A stretch of 43,204 nucleotides of DNA, from positions 1-43,204 of the forward strand of contig JAPPDX010000024.1 of the NCBI GenBank assembly GCA_028824415.1, written 5' to 3'. This document shows, in pieces, positions 25,104 through 31,254 of the stretch. Each line of letters starts with the position of its first letter. Position 1 is the first letter of the stretch. Source of the DNA: a bacterium. Its GTDB lineage: Bacteria; Actinomycetota; Acidimicrobiia; Acidimicrobiales; CATQHL01. The notes below the pieces were generated by a model that worked only from the letters and a program-made list of their open reading frames with translations, had not been told where the DNA came from and searched no databases. The translations under genes and the position numbers were made by a program.

Positions 25104-25580
25104 ATGGCTCTCACGATCCCCTTTCCGCACCCCGACGGCGGGGAGGTTGCAGTTCTCATCCAGCGCCTAGAGGCCGACCTGCCGCTGCCCGCATACGCGC
25201 GGCCCGGGGACGCCGGTCTGGATCTGCGAGCCGCGGCGGGTGCCGAGCTGCCCGCCGGGGGAGGCCGGGCGCTCGTCCCGACGGGGATCGCAGTCGCCAT
25301 TCCCACCGGGTTCGCCGGTTTCGTCCAGCCGCGCAGCGGTCTGGCCCGCGATCACGGCGTGACCTGCCTCAACACGCCCGGTCTCATCGACAGCGGCTAC
25401 CGCGGCGAGTTGAAGGTGCTGCTCGTCAACACCGATCCCGGCAAGCCGTTCACCGTGCAGCGGGGGGAACGGATTGCCCAACTGGTGATCCAGCCGGTGA
25501 CGGTCGCCGAGTTGCGCGAGGTCGACGAGTTGCCTCCCTCGGAGCGGGGCAGCGGGGGATTCGGCTCGACCGGTCGCTGA
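25104..25580 (+). CDS. dut: dUTP diphosphatase (dUTPase)
   Basis: The 158-residue enzyme hydrolyses dUTP to dUMP and diphosphate, keeping uracil out of DNA and feeding dTMP synthesis. All five trimeric dUTPase motifs are present: DAGLDLRA, PRSGLA, GLIDSGYRGELKV, RGERIAQLVI and the C-terminal RGSGGFGSTGR. ATG 25104 is the first start that retains the whole fold; the longer open frame upstream is a shadow of orn. The -10 at 25092-25097 implies a leaderless transcript divergent from orn. Confidence 0.95.
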   Translation: MALTIPFPHPDGGEVAVLIQRLEADLPLPAYARPGDAGLDLRAAAGAELPAGGGRALVPTGIAVAIPTGFAGFVQPRSGLARDHGVTCLNTPGLIDSGYRGELKVLLVNTDPGKPFTVQRGERIAQLVIQPVTVAELREVDELPPSERGSGGFGSTGR

Positions 25581-25660
25581 GCGCGCCGAGCCCGGCGGTG
25601 CGCCAGGCCCGCCGGCGCGTCAGGCAGGCCGGTTCGTCAGGCACGCCGGTGCGCCGCCGA

Positions 25661-26038
25661 TCAGTTGTGCGACGCTCGCCCGCCAGTCCCGCGTCGGCTC
25701 CCGGCGCCGTCCTGATTGAAGTTCAGGACGGCGCTCTCGAGGAATGACCCGCCGGGTTGCCAGCGCCCCGGCCGCCGGAGTTCCACCGTGGTGATGACCG
25801 AATCGGTCCCGAGGTCGAAGTGAACGAGGAGGCGATCGCGGGGGCGCGCCCGGGTCAGGCCGGCGCCGAGGAGGTCGGCGGTCGCCGCCGCCAGGCGTGC
25901 GCCCAGCGCCTCGCCGCCGGCCCGGTGCTGCAGCAGCCCGACGGCCGCGGCGCTGGCGAGAGGGACCGAAGCCGGCTCGGGTGGCAGGCTGAGACTGATG
26001 CGGTCGAGTGCCGCAGCGCGACTCGGCGTTCTACGCAC
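25661..26038 (-). CDS. Hypothetical protein downstream of the lipoprotein
   Basis: A frame of about 125 residues starts at GTG (26038-26036), overlapping the stop of the upstream gene by 8 bp as other coupled pairs here do. The core LDRISLSLPPEPASVPLASA and the alternating strand LLVHFDLGTDSVITTVEL look like a folded alpha/beta domain. They resemble loosely the N-terminus of anti-sigma/HATPase proteins, but no ATP-binding motif is seen. The last 25 codons run through a perfect hairpin (25704-25734), so the true 3' end is doubtful. It could be a noncoding run. No function is assigned. Confidence 0.45.
   Translation of the reverse strand: MRRTPSRAAALDRISLSLPPEPASVPLASAAAVGLLQHRAGGEALGARLAAATADLLGAGLTRARPRDRLLVHFDLGTDSVITTVELRRPGRWQPGGSFLESAVLNFNQDGAGSRRGTGGRASHN
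25704..25734. terminator. Perfect 12-bp hairpin between converging dut and the lipoprotein operon
   Basis: GCGCCGTCCTGA (25704-25715) and TCAGGACGGCGC (25723-25734) form a perfect stem with a 7-nt loop. It lies between the ends of dut (+) and the minus-strand operon, so it could terminate both. It overlaps the last codons of the predicted hypothetical gene and lacks a T-tract. Confidence 0.5.
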
Positions 26039-27035
26039 AGCCTTCCAGCCCCACGATCTCGGTTCGCCCCGCCCGGAAGCGGATGACCTCCCCGCCGGAG
26101 ATGTCGAAGGCGATGCGGAACGCGGCATCGTTCGGGTCGGTCGGGACGAACGTGGCGAGGATCCATCCGGCCAGGTATGGATGCTCCTCCACAATGAGTT
26201 TGTCTCCCAGGCTCGAACGGAGTTCGCCGAGGTGGGTGCCCACCCCCAGCCCGGACGGCGTGCGCAGCAGGGGGGTGTCGATGTCGACGCGTTCAACGGT
26301 CCCGTGGTACACCCACAAGGCCACGCCGGGAGGCCCGTTGGCCGGGGTGATCACGTAACAGTCCGCCCCACCCTCCGGTATTCCCGCCCAGACCGTGCCG
26401 ACCCGCTCGGCGGCCTCTTCGGGGGACATGCCGAAGAACACCGCGCCGAGACCCACCGTCGAGACCTTTGACCGCTCATCGAAAGCGGTTTCGGCGGCGT
26501 TGGGCGTTCCGGTGGTGGGCGCCGGCGTTTCCTCACCCGCGCCGGCGCCGTCGTTCCCCGATTCAGCGTCCTCAGCCGGATCCACGGTGGTGGTGTCGCC
26601 GGCCGGCTCGGAGGCCTGGTCGCCGGCCGGCTCGGAGGCCTGGTCGCCGCCCGCCGGCTGCGCTGTCGCGGACCCCTGCTCGCCGGCCACCGTCGTGGTG
26701 GGAGGTTCGACTTCGGCGGCGTCACCGGGCGTCCCGCCCTCCGGGACGTCCCCGCCGGCCTGAGCTTCGGCTGCCTCGGGCTCCGTCGCGTCCGTGGTGC
26801 CGTCGCCGACGGGGATCTCCTGCTCCTGCGCCTGCTCGGCGGCACCCGGAGCCGGCGCGCCGCTGTCCGGCTCGCCTCCGGCGCCGGCGGTCGTGGTCGT
26901 CCCGCTCGCGGGGCCCCGCAGAGCGGCCGCGTCGGGAGACTCCGAACTGATTGTGCAGGCGGCAGCCAGTACGGCCGGCATGAGCAGCGCCACAACAACG
27001 GCTGCTGGGCCGCCCCATGCTCGCAAAGGTGCCAC
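26031..27035 (-). CDS. Putative lipoprotein with long low-complexity linker and C-terminal domain
   Basis: The 334-residue protein starts at GTG (27035-27033). It has a hydrophobic N-terminal helix and lipobox Cys27 (VLAAAC). A 150-residue Gly/Ala/Glu/Thr-rich linker with a duplicated GDQASEPA unit follows. The folded C-terminal domain of about 135 residues begins VSTVGLGAVFFGMSPEEAAE and ends IVGLEGCA, with Cys pairs possibly forming a disulfide. I do not recognise the domain. The protein is probably exported and anchored outside the membrane. A -10 TAATCT (27042-27047) ends 6 bp before the start. Confidence 0.8.
   Translation of the reverse strand: MAPLRAWGGPAAVVVALLMPAVLAAACTISSESPDAAALRGPASGTTTTAGAGGEPDSGAPAPGAAEQAQEQEIPVGDGTTDATEPEAAEAQAGGDVPEGGTPGDAAEVEPPTTTVAGEQGSATAQPAGGDQASEPAGDQASEPAGDTTTVDPAEDAESGNDGAGAGEETPAPTTGTPNAAETAFDERSKVSTVGLGAVFFGMSPEEAAERVGTVWAGIPEGGADCYVITPANGPPGVALWVYHGTVERVDIDTPLLRTPSGLGVGTHLGELRSSLGDKLIVEEHPYLAGWILATFVPTDPNDAAFRIAFDISGGEVIRFRAGRTEIVGLEGCA
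26596..26643 (-). repeat. Exact 24-bp tandem duplication in the lipoprotein linker
   Basis: Two identical 24-bp units (26596-26619 and 26620-26643) code for the repeated GDQASEPA octapeptide. Such perfect units indicate recent slippage. Confidence 0.85.
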
Positions 27036-27041
27036 ATTGCC

Positions 27042-27047
27042 AGATTA
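27042..27047 (-). promoter_or_regulatory. -10 element of the lipoprotein gene (leaderless)
   Basis: TAATCT on the minus strand ends 6 bp before the GTG at 27035 and lies 52 bp past the tRNA 3' end. Confidence 0.55.
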
Positions 27048-27098
27048 CGGCGACCCACCTGGCGTCTGGCGCACCCTGAACAGGTTCGGGCTCCGCCG

Positions 27099-27172
27099 TG
27101 CCCCCGGTGGGATTCGAACCCACGATCTGCGGATTAAAAGTCCGATGCCTTGCCGGGCTTGGCTACGGGGGC
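27099..27172 (-). tRNA. tRNA-Lys (anticodon UUU)
   Basis: Read on the minus strand, a 7-bp acceptor stem (GCCCCCG with CGGGGGC) closes a cloverleaf. The anticodon loop is CTTTTAA (TTT at 27138-27136) and the T-arm is GTGGG-TTCGAAT-CCCAC. The D-stem is only 3 bp. The outermost anticodon-stem pair (27/43) is a T-C mismatch, which is unusual. CCA is not encoded. The 5' end lies 6 bp after an extended -10. Confidence 0.88.
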
Positions 27173-27178
27173 GTCCCG

Positions 27179-27187
27179 ATTATCGCA
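27179..27187 (-). promoter_or_regulatory. Extended -10 promoter of tRNA-Lys
   Basis: On the minus strand TGC directly precedes GATAAT. The hexamer ends 6 bp before the mature tRNA 5' end, so transcription would begin almost at the tRNA itself. Confidence 0.55.
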
Positions 27188-27190
27188 GTT

Positions 27191-27261
27191 GAGCGCCCCG
27201 GCGCGGCACGTCCCGAGCGCCGAAGGCGCGGATTTGCTCGGCCGAGCGCCGAAGGCGCGGA
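27191..27261. repeat. Hairpin-bearing direct repeats between the histidine phosphatase and tRNA-Lys
   Basis: The 20-bp core CCGAGCGCCGAAGGCGCGGA occurs at 27213-27232 and 27242-27261 (period 29). Each holds a 5-bp stem GCGCC/GGCGC with a GAA loop. A degenerate third copy (GAGCGCCCCGGCGCGG) is at 27191-27206. They may terminate the minus-strand phosphatase gene or be a small REP-like element. Confidence 0.65.
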
Positions 27262-27318
27262 ATTGGTCGGCGCCGCGCCGCGGATTCCGCGAGCCGATTA
27301 CCCGCGGGCCGGACCGAC

Positions 27319-27942
27319 TCAGGATCTCGGCGGCGGACGGCCGGCTTCGACGGCCTCGGAGCTGTGCCGGTCGGCATCGCCGACGGTGACCGGCACGCCG
27401 ACACACACCGCGCCGTCGTCGACGGTCACCCAGCGCCCGGAGAGGTTGGGCATCCTGACCATTTCCAGGCCGGCACGCACGGTCAGGCTACTGATGACCC
27501 CGCCGTGGGTGACGACCAGCACCTCCGATGCGCCCCTGCGGTCCGCCAGCAGGGCGATGTCGGACAGGGCGGCGTCCGCCCGCGCCACGAGTTGGTCGTC
27601 CGCTTCGTAATCGGCGGGGCGCCGGCCGCTGCCCAGATAGCCCGGCCAGCCCTGCTCGATCTCGTCGCGGGTCAGGCCCTGCCACGGTCCCGCGTTTCGT
27701 TCGCGCAGGCGCGGCTCGATGTGGATCTCGTCGATCCCGGCACCCGTGGCGATGATCTCGGCTGACTGGCGGGCGCGGGAGAGGTCCGAGCACACCAGCA
27801 TCTCGAATGTCGCCATCAGCGGTCCGGCCTCGGCGGCGTGGCGCCGCCCGCGGTCGGTCAGCGGCGTGTCCGCCTGGCCCTGCCAGCGCCCCTGGGCGTT
27901 CCATTCACTCTCGGCGTGTCGTAGCAGCAGGAGTCGGGCCAC
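27319..27942 (-). CDS. Histidine phosphatase family protein (phosphoglycerate mutase-like)
   Basis: The 207-residue protein starts at GTG (27942-27940), giving VARLLLLRHAESEWNAQGR. The catalytic RHAE motif (His about residue 9), a second Arg in DLSRARQSAE, the Glu in RLRERNAG and the second His in VVTHGGVISS are all present. The family includes cofactor-dependent phosphoglycerate mutases and broad phosphatases. Actinobacterial genomes often carry such a gene beside mshA and ybjN, as here. The open frame continues far upstream through mshA antisense, but that is a high-GC artefact. A -10 TATCGT (27951-27956, minus strand) ends 8 bp before the start. Confidence 0.88.
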   Translation of the reverse strand: MARLLLLRHAESEWNAQGRWQGQADTPLTDRGRRHAAEAGPLMATFEMLVCSDLSRARQSAEIIATGAGIDEIHIEPRLRERNAGPWQGLTRDEIEQGWPGYLGSGRRPADYEADDQLVARADAALSDIALLADRRGASEVLVVTHGGVISSLTVRAGLEMVRMPNLSGRWVTVDDGAVCVGVPVTVGDADRHSSEAVEAGRPPPRS

Positions 27943-27950
27943 GAGTGGCG

Positions 27951-28008
27951 ACGATACCGCCGGACGCCGGTCAACGACTGTGCCAGTGGCAGCGGTCACT
28001 CCTACGCT
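27951..28008. promoter_or_regulatory. Divergent leaderless promoters of the histidine phosphatase and moaD-mshA genes
   Basis: On the minus strand TATCGT (27951-27956) ends 8 bp before the phosphatase start. On the plus strand TACGCT (28003-28008) ends 6 bp before GTG 28015. The whole divergent region is only 72 bp. Confidence 0.5.
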
Positions 28009-28014
28009 CATGGT

Positions 28015-29478
28015 GTGCCCACTCTGCGTCTCTTCGCCTCCGTGCGTCAGGCTGCCGGCGTCAGCGCCGTGGAGCTCAGCGGAGCGACGGTCGCCGAGGT
28101 GCTCGAGGCGGCCACGGCGCGCTTCGGTCCGGCGTTCGAGGAGCAGCTGCGCTCCTGTCGAATCTGGCGCAACGGGGAGCCCGCCGACCTGGCGGAGGCA
28201 GTCGCCGCCGGCGACGAGATTGCCGCACTGCCGCCCGTGTCCGGCGGGGCCGGCCGCACGGGTCACGTTGCGGTCGTCTCGCTGCACACCTCCCCGCTGG
28301 TCCAGCCGGGAGCCGGCGACAGCGGCGGCATGAACGTGTATGTGCGGGAGCTCTCCGCGGCTCTGGCTCATCGCCGGCTGGAATGCTCGGTGTACGTGCG
28401 CCGTTTCCGGGACGACCTGCCCCCGGAGATCCACGTGGAGCCCGGCGTGCGGGTGGTGCACATCCCCGCGGGGCCACCCGACCTGCCGAAGGAGGCTCTT
28501 GCCGGCACGCTCGACGCCTTCACAGAGGGTGTCCTCGCCGACATTGGTCGGAGCGGAGGTGTGGATGCCATCCACGCGCACTACTGGCTGTCGGGGGTTG
28601 CCGGCCACCGAATGAAACACGCTCTCGACCGGCCGCTCGTGACGACGTTCCACACTCTCGGCCGCGTCAAGGAGGGGCTCGGCGAGACGGAGTCGGCTCA
28701 TCGCGCCGATGCCGAGGAGATGGTGGTGGCCTGCTCGGATGTGGTCTGCGCCGCCGGGCCGGCGGAGACGGACCATCTGGTGGAGCTGTACGGCGCGCCC
28801 GCCGACCGGGTGCAGATCGTGGCGCCGGGGGTGGAGCACGCCCTGTTCTCGCCCGGCGATCCCGAGGGTGCCCGGGCGGCCCTGGGCCTGGGCCGCGAGC
28901 CGGTCCTGCTGTTCGTGGGCCGGATCCAACCCCTGAAGGGCCTGGATCTGGCGGTGCAGACGCTGGGTTCGCTCGGCGGGGATCTGGGGGATACCCGGCT
29001 GCTCGTCGTGGGCGGCCCGAGCGGCGCACAGGGCCACGCCGAACTTGCACGGGTCCGCCGCCTCGTCGGCTCCGCCGGCCTGGCCGACCGGGTGCGCTTC
29101 GTGGCTCCCCAACCGCACCACCGTCTCGCCACCTACTACCGGGCTGCCGATGTGGTCCTGGTGCCGAGCCGGAGTGAGACGTTCGGGCTCGTGGCGCTGG
29201 AGGCAGCCGCCTGCGGCGCACCCGTGGTGGCAGCAGCGGTCGGCGGTCTCAGGACGCTCGTACGTCACGGTCGCACCGGCTACCTCGTGTCCGACCGTGA
29301 TCCCCGGTTGTGGGCTGAACGCGTGGAGGAGATCCTGGAGGACCGACTCACGGCCGCGGCGATGGCGCTCGAAGCGGCCGCCGTCGCCAGGGACTACTCC
29401 TGGGACGCCACCGCCGGGCTGCTCGCCGGCTGCTACGACCAGCTGCGCCAGCGCCGGCTCGTGGAGTGCCTGGCCTGA
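28015..29478 (+). CDS. mshA: Fusion of a MoaD-like ubiquitin-fold domain to MshA-type glycosyltransferase
   Basis: The 487-residue frame starts at GTG 28015. Residues 1-78 are a complete MoaD/ThiS-like beta-grasp domain (MPTLRLFASVRQAAG onward) ending LPPVSGG, the usual adenylated C-terminus. Without a break, residues 85-480 are a GT4 glycosyltransferase. It has QPGAGDSGGMNVYVREL, IHAHYWLSG, TTFHTLGRVK, FVGRIQPLKGLD and RSETFGLVALEAAACG. These match MshA, which joins GlcNAc to inositol-3-phosphate in mycothiol synthesis. An in-frame GTG at 28237, inside the PPV of the MoaD end, could start a separate MshA. ybjN follows with a 1-bp overlap. Confidence 0.9.
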   Translation: MPTLRLFASVRQAAGVSAVELSGATVAEVLEAATARFGPAFEEQLRSCRIWRNGEPADLAEAVAAGDEIAALPPVSGGAGRTGHVAVVSLHTSPLVQPGAGDSGGMNVYVRELSAALAHRRLECSVYVRRFRDDLPPEIHVEPGVRVVHIPAGPPDLPKEALAGTLDAFTEGVLADIGRSGGVDAIHAHYWLSGVAGHRMKHALDRPLVTTFHTLGRVKEGLGETESAHRADAEEMVVACSDVVCAAGPAETDHLVELYGAPADRVQIVAPGVEHALFSPGDPEGARAALGLGREPVLLFVGRIQPLKGLDLAVQTLGSLGGDLGDTRLLVVGGPSGAQGHAELARVRRLVGSAGLADRVRFVAPQPHHRLATYYRAADVVLVPSRSETFGLVALEAAACGAPVVAAAVGGLRTLVRHGRTGYLVSDRDPRLWAERVEEILEDRLTAAAMALEAAAVARDYSWDATAGLLAGCYDQLRQRRLVECLA

Positions 29479-29942
29479 TGACTCGCCGGCCGGCGACGCC
29501 GTCCGAACTCGACGAGATCGAACGACGGATAGACGCCTGGGCCGCTCGCCAGCTGGCCGCCGACACCTGCGTCGCTTCGGTAGAGCGGGCCGAGCCACCC
29601 CTGCGGCGCTGGTACGTTCGGCTGCTCGGCGAGGAGAAGTCCGTCTTCTCCGTCTGGTTGACACTGCAGCAGCGCTCGCTGCACTTCGAGACCTATTTCG
29701 TGCCGGCCCCCGAGGAGAACCACGCCCGGCTCTACGAGTACTGTCTGCGTCACAATCTGAAGCTGCGCGGCGCCCGCTTCGCCATCGGGGCGGAGGACGC
29801 CGTGTTCCTGCTCGGCGAGGTCGCGGCCGGCGATGTCGACGACGGCGAGCTCGATCGCATCCTGGGCACCGTCTACGAAGCCACCGAGCGGCATTTCCGA
29901 CCGGCGATGCGCATTGGCTACGCCAGCCGGTTCCGCGGCTGA
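29478..29942 (+). CDS. YbjN domain-containing protein
   Basis: The 154-residue protein starts at ATG 29478, sharing one base with the mshA stop (TGATG). It begins MTRRPATPSELDEIERRIDA. The SVFSVWLTLQQRSLHFETYF strand pair and FLLGEVAAGDVDDGELDRIL match YbjN/type III-secretion-chaperone-like folds, which are thought to act in protein interactions. In many actinobacteria a YbjN gene directly follows mshA, as here. The specific role is unknown. It is followed by an AT-rich intergenic island of 199 bp. Confidence 0.82.
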   Translation: MTRRPATPSELDEIERRIDAWAARQLAADTCVASVERAEPPLRRWYVRLLGEEKSVFSVWLTLQQRSLHFETYFVPAPEENHARLYEYCLRHNLKLRGARFAIGAEDAVFLLGEVAAGDVDDGELDRILGTVYEATERHFRPAMRIGYASRFRG

Positions 29943-29974
29943 CGGGAGGTCGGTGGCTGGCTCATAGATAGCAT

Positions 29975-30034
29975 TGAAACATAATAAAAATAGCTAAACT
30001 AGTTGACATATACATGATCTTTCAATATGTTTCA
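29975..30034. repeat. Inverted repeat framing an AT-rich promoter island
   Basis: TGAAACATA (29975-29983) and TATGTTTCA (30026-30034) are perfect inverted 9-mers around 42 bp of very AT-rich DNA. The right arm overlaps the -10 hexamer, an operator-like position. Confidence 0.6.
30003..30031 (+). promoter_or_regulatory. Near-consensus sigma-70-type promoter
   Basis: TTGACA (30003-30008) and TATGTT (30026-30031) are spaced by 17 bp. An A/T-rich, UP-like tract (ATAATAAAAATAG) lies just upstream. It is the best promoter match I see in the window and points rightwards. The expected start is near 30038. Confidence 0.7.
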
Positions 30035-30037
30035 TTC

Positions 30038-30103
30038 TGCCACCACAGAAGGGGGTGCCCGGGCCGGCTCTCTCGGGGAAGCGACCGGTCCGGCGCCCCT
30101 TTT
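30038..30103 (+). ncRNA. Candidate small RNA or attenuated leader between ybjN and proC
   Basis: A transcript from the promoter at 30003-30031 would run about 66 nt and end at the T-tract 30100-30103. It has a short unstructured 5' part (about 30038-30051, CTGCCACCACAGAA) followed by a long two-part hairpin. No open frame with a start codon fits. Its target is unknown. It could instead be a leader whose read-through feeds proC, which also has its own -10. Confidence 0.45.
30052..30103 (+). terminator. Strong intrinsic terminator with T-tract
   Basis: The outer stem GGGGTGCC (30052-30059) pairs with GGCGCCCC (30092-30099) with one G-T pair. The inner stem GGGCCGG (30061-30067) pairs with CCGGTCC (30085-30091), with a 17-nt loop and one bulged C. 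TTTT follows at 30100-30103. It ends either the ybjN operon or a short RNA from the promoter at 30003. Confidence 0.7.
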
Positions 30104-30129
30104 CGACGGGAGGGACCCGGGGGCCGGGC

Positions 30130-30135
30130 TAGGGT
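30130..30135 (+). promoter_or_regulatory. -10 element of proC (leaderless)
   Basis: TAGGGT ends 6 bp before GTG 30142; there is no Shine-Dalgarno sequence. Confidence 0.5.
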
Positions 30136-30141
30136 GCGGAC

Positions 30142-30936
30142 GTGGGGCTCCGGCTGCAATTCATCGGCGGCGGCAAGATGGGCGAGGCGCTCCTCGGCGG
30201 CCTCATCGCCGAGGGCTGGGCCCAACCCGACGAACTGGCGGTGATCGAGACGCTGGCGGAGCGGCGCCGTGAACTGTCCAGCCGCTACCCGCGGACACTG
30301 GTGAGCGAGGCGCCGCAGGCGGGTGTCGACGCCGTACTCGCCGTCAAGCCCAACGACATCGAAGCTGCCGCCGGCGCTCTCGGGGCAATGGGGCCGCCCC
30401 GCGTGCTGTCGATCGCCGCCGGTGTGCGGACGGCCTCGCTGGAGCGCCGGCTGGGTGCCGGGACGCGGGTGGTTCGCGCCATGCCCAACACGCCCGCGCT
30501 GGTGGGTTCCGGCGCCTCGGCGGTGGCCCCCGGTGTCTCCGCCTCCGAAGACGACGTGAGCTGGGCCGTCGACGTGCTCAGCAGCGTGGGTGCCGTGCAG
30601 GTCACCACCGAGGTGCAACTCGACGCGGTCACGGGTCTGTCAGGCTCGGGTCCGGCATACGTGTTCCTTGTGGCCGAGGCACTCATAGCCGCGGGTGTGG
30701 CTGAGGGACTGGCCCCCGAGGTCGCCGACGGTCTGGTGCGGGAGACAATCAGGGGCGCCGGCGAGTTGCTCGTACGAGCCGATCGTGAACCGGCGGCGCT
30801 GCGGGCCGACGTCACCTCACCTGGAGGCACCACCGCGGAGGGGATCAGAGTCCTGGAGCAGGAGGGCGTCCGGGGAGCCTTTGCAGCTGCGGTGGCGGCC
30901 GCCACCCGGCGGTCGGTGGAGTTGGGCGGATCCTGA
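30142..30936 (+). CDS. proC: Pyrroline-5-carboxylate reductase
   Basis: The 264-residue enzyme makes the last step of proline synthesis, NAD(P)H reduction of pyrroline-5-carboxylate. GTG 30142 gives the Rossmann start LQFIGGGKMGEALLGGL. The family signatures VVRAMPNTPALVGSGASAV and TGLSGSGPAYVFLVAEALIAAGV and the C-terminal TSPGGTTAEGI are intact. The length is normal. It is preceded by a -10 hexamer at 6 bp, suggesting a leaderless mRNA, and is followed by the excisionase-like HTH gene, an arrangement conserved across actinobacteria. Confidence 0.95.
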   Translation: MGLRLQFIGGGKMGEALLGGLIAEGWAQPDELAVIETLAERRRELSSRYPRTLVSEAPQAGVDAVLAVKPNDIEAAAGALGAMGPPRVLSIAAGVRTASLERRLGAGTRVVRAMPNTPALVGSGASAVAPGVSASEDDVSWAVDVLSSVGAVQVTTEVQLDAVTGLSGSGPAYVFLVAEALIAAGVAEGLAPEVADGLVRETIRGAGELLVRADREPAALRADVTSPGGTTAEGIRVLEQEGVRGAFAAAVAAATRRSVELGGS

Positions 30937-31002
30937 GCCGTCCCGCTCGCGCTGCCCCTGCCGGCGCTGGGGTCACTGTGGCGCAAGCGTGGCCTGTTCG
31001 AC

Positions 31003-31031
31003 TTGTTCAGGGTGTTGCGCCTGCGTACTGT
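31003..31031 (+). promoter_or_regulatory. Promoter of the HTH gene
   Basis: TTGTTC (31003-31008) and TACTGT (31026-31031) are separated by 17 bp. Transcription would begin near 31038 and give a short leader containing AGGGGGAG at 31045-31052 before ATG 31056. Confidence 0.55.
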
Positions 31032-31055
31032 GTGGTCCGCGGAGTAGGGGGAGAC

Positions 31056-31250
31056 ATGGACAACGAACAACAGAGGCCCCGGTTCATGACCGTGGCAGAG
31101 GTGGCGGAGTTGGTGCGCGTCTCGACGATGACGGTGTATCGACTCATCAAGGCCGGCGATCTTCCGGCCGTCCGGTTCGGCAAGTCGTACCGGATCGACG
31201 AGGCCGACGTGGACGCCTACCTGGCGGACCGCTATACCAGAGCCGTCTGA
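31056..31250 (+). CDS. Small excisionase/BldC-like helix-turn-helix DNA-binding protein
   Basis: The 64-residue protein starts at ATG 31056 with a good ribosome-binding site (AGGGGGAG). Nearly the whole chain is a MerR-type winged helix domain: FMTVAEVAELVRVSTMTVYR, then LIKAGDLPAVRFGKSYRIDE. Actinobacteria carry such a gene next to proC, and BldC of Streptomyces is of this type. It probably binds DNA as a developmental or global regulator, but its targets are unknown. The stop is 4 bp before the next coding region. Confidence 0.88.
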   Translation: MDNEQQRPRFMTVAEVAELVRVSTMTVYRLIKAGDLPAVRFGKSYRIDEADVDAYLADRYTRAV

Positions 31251-31254
31251 CGCC

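Noticed and set aside
27945-29664. Minus-strand open frame running from mshA antisense into the histidine phosphatase (781 codons in total)
   Set aside because: Only the last 207 codons show a protein family; the rest is the antisense of mshA, open because of high GC.
29967-30040. AT-rich island as a mobile-element attachment site or insertion scar
   Set aside because: No integrase, transposase or direct flanking repeats are seen; promoter and terminator elements explain it better.
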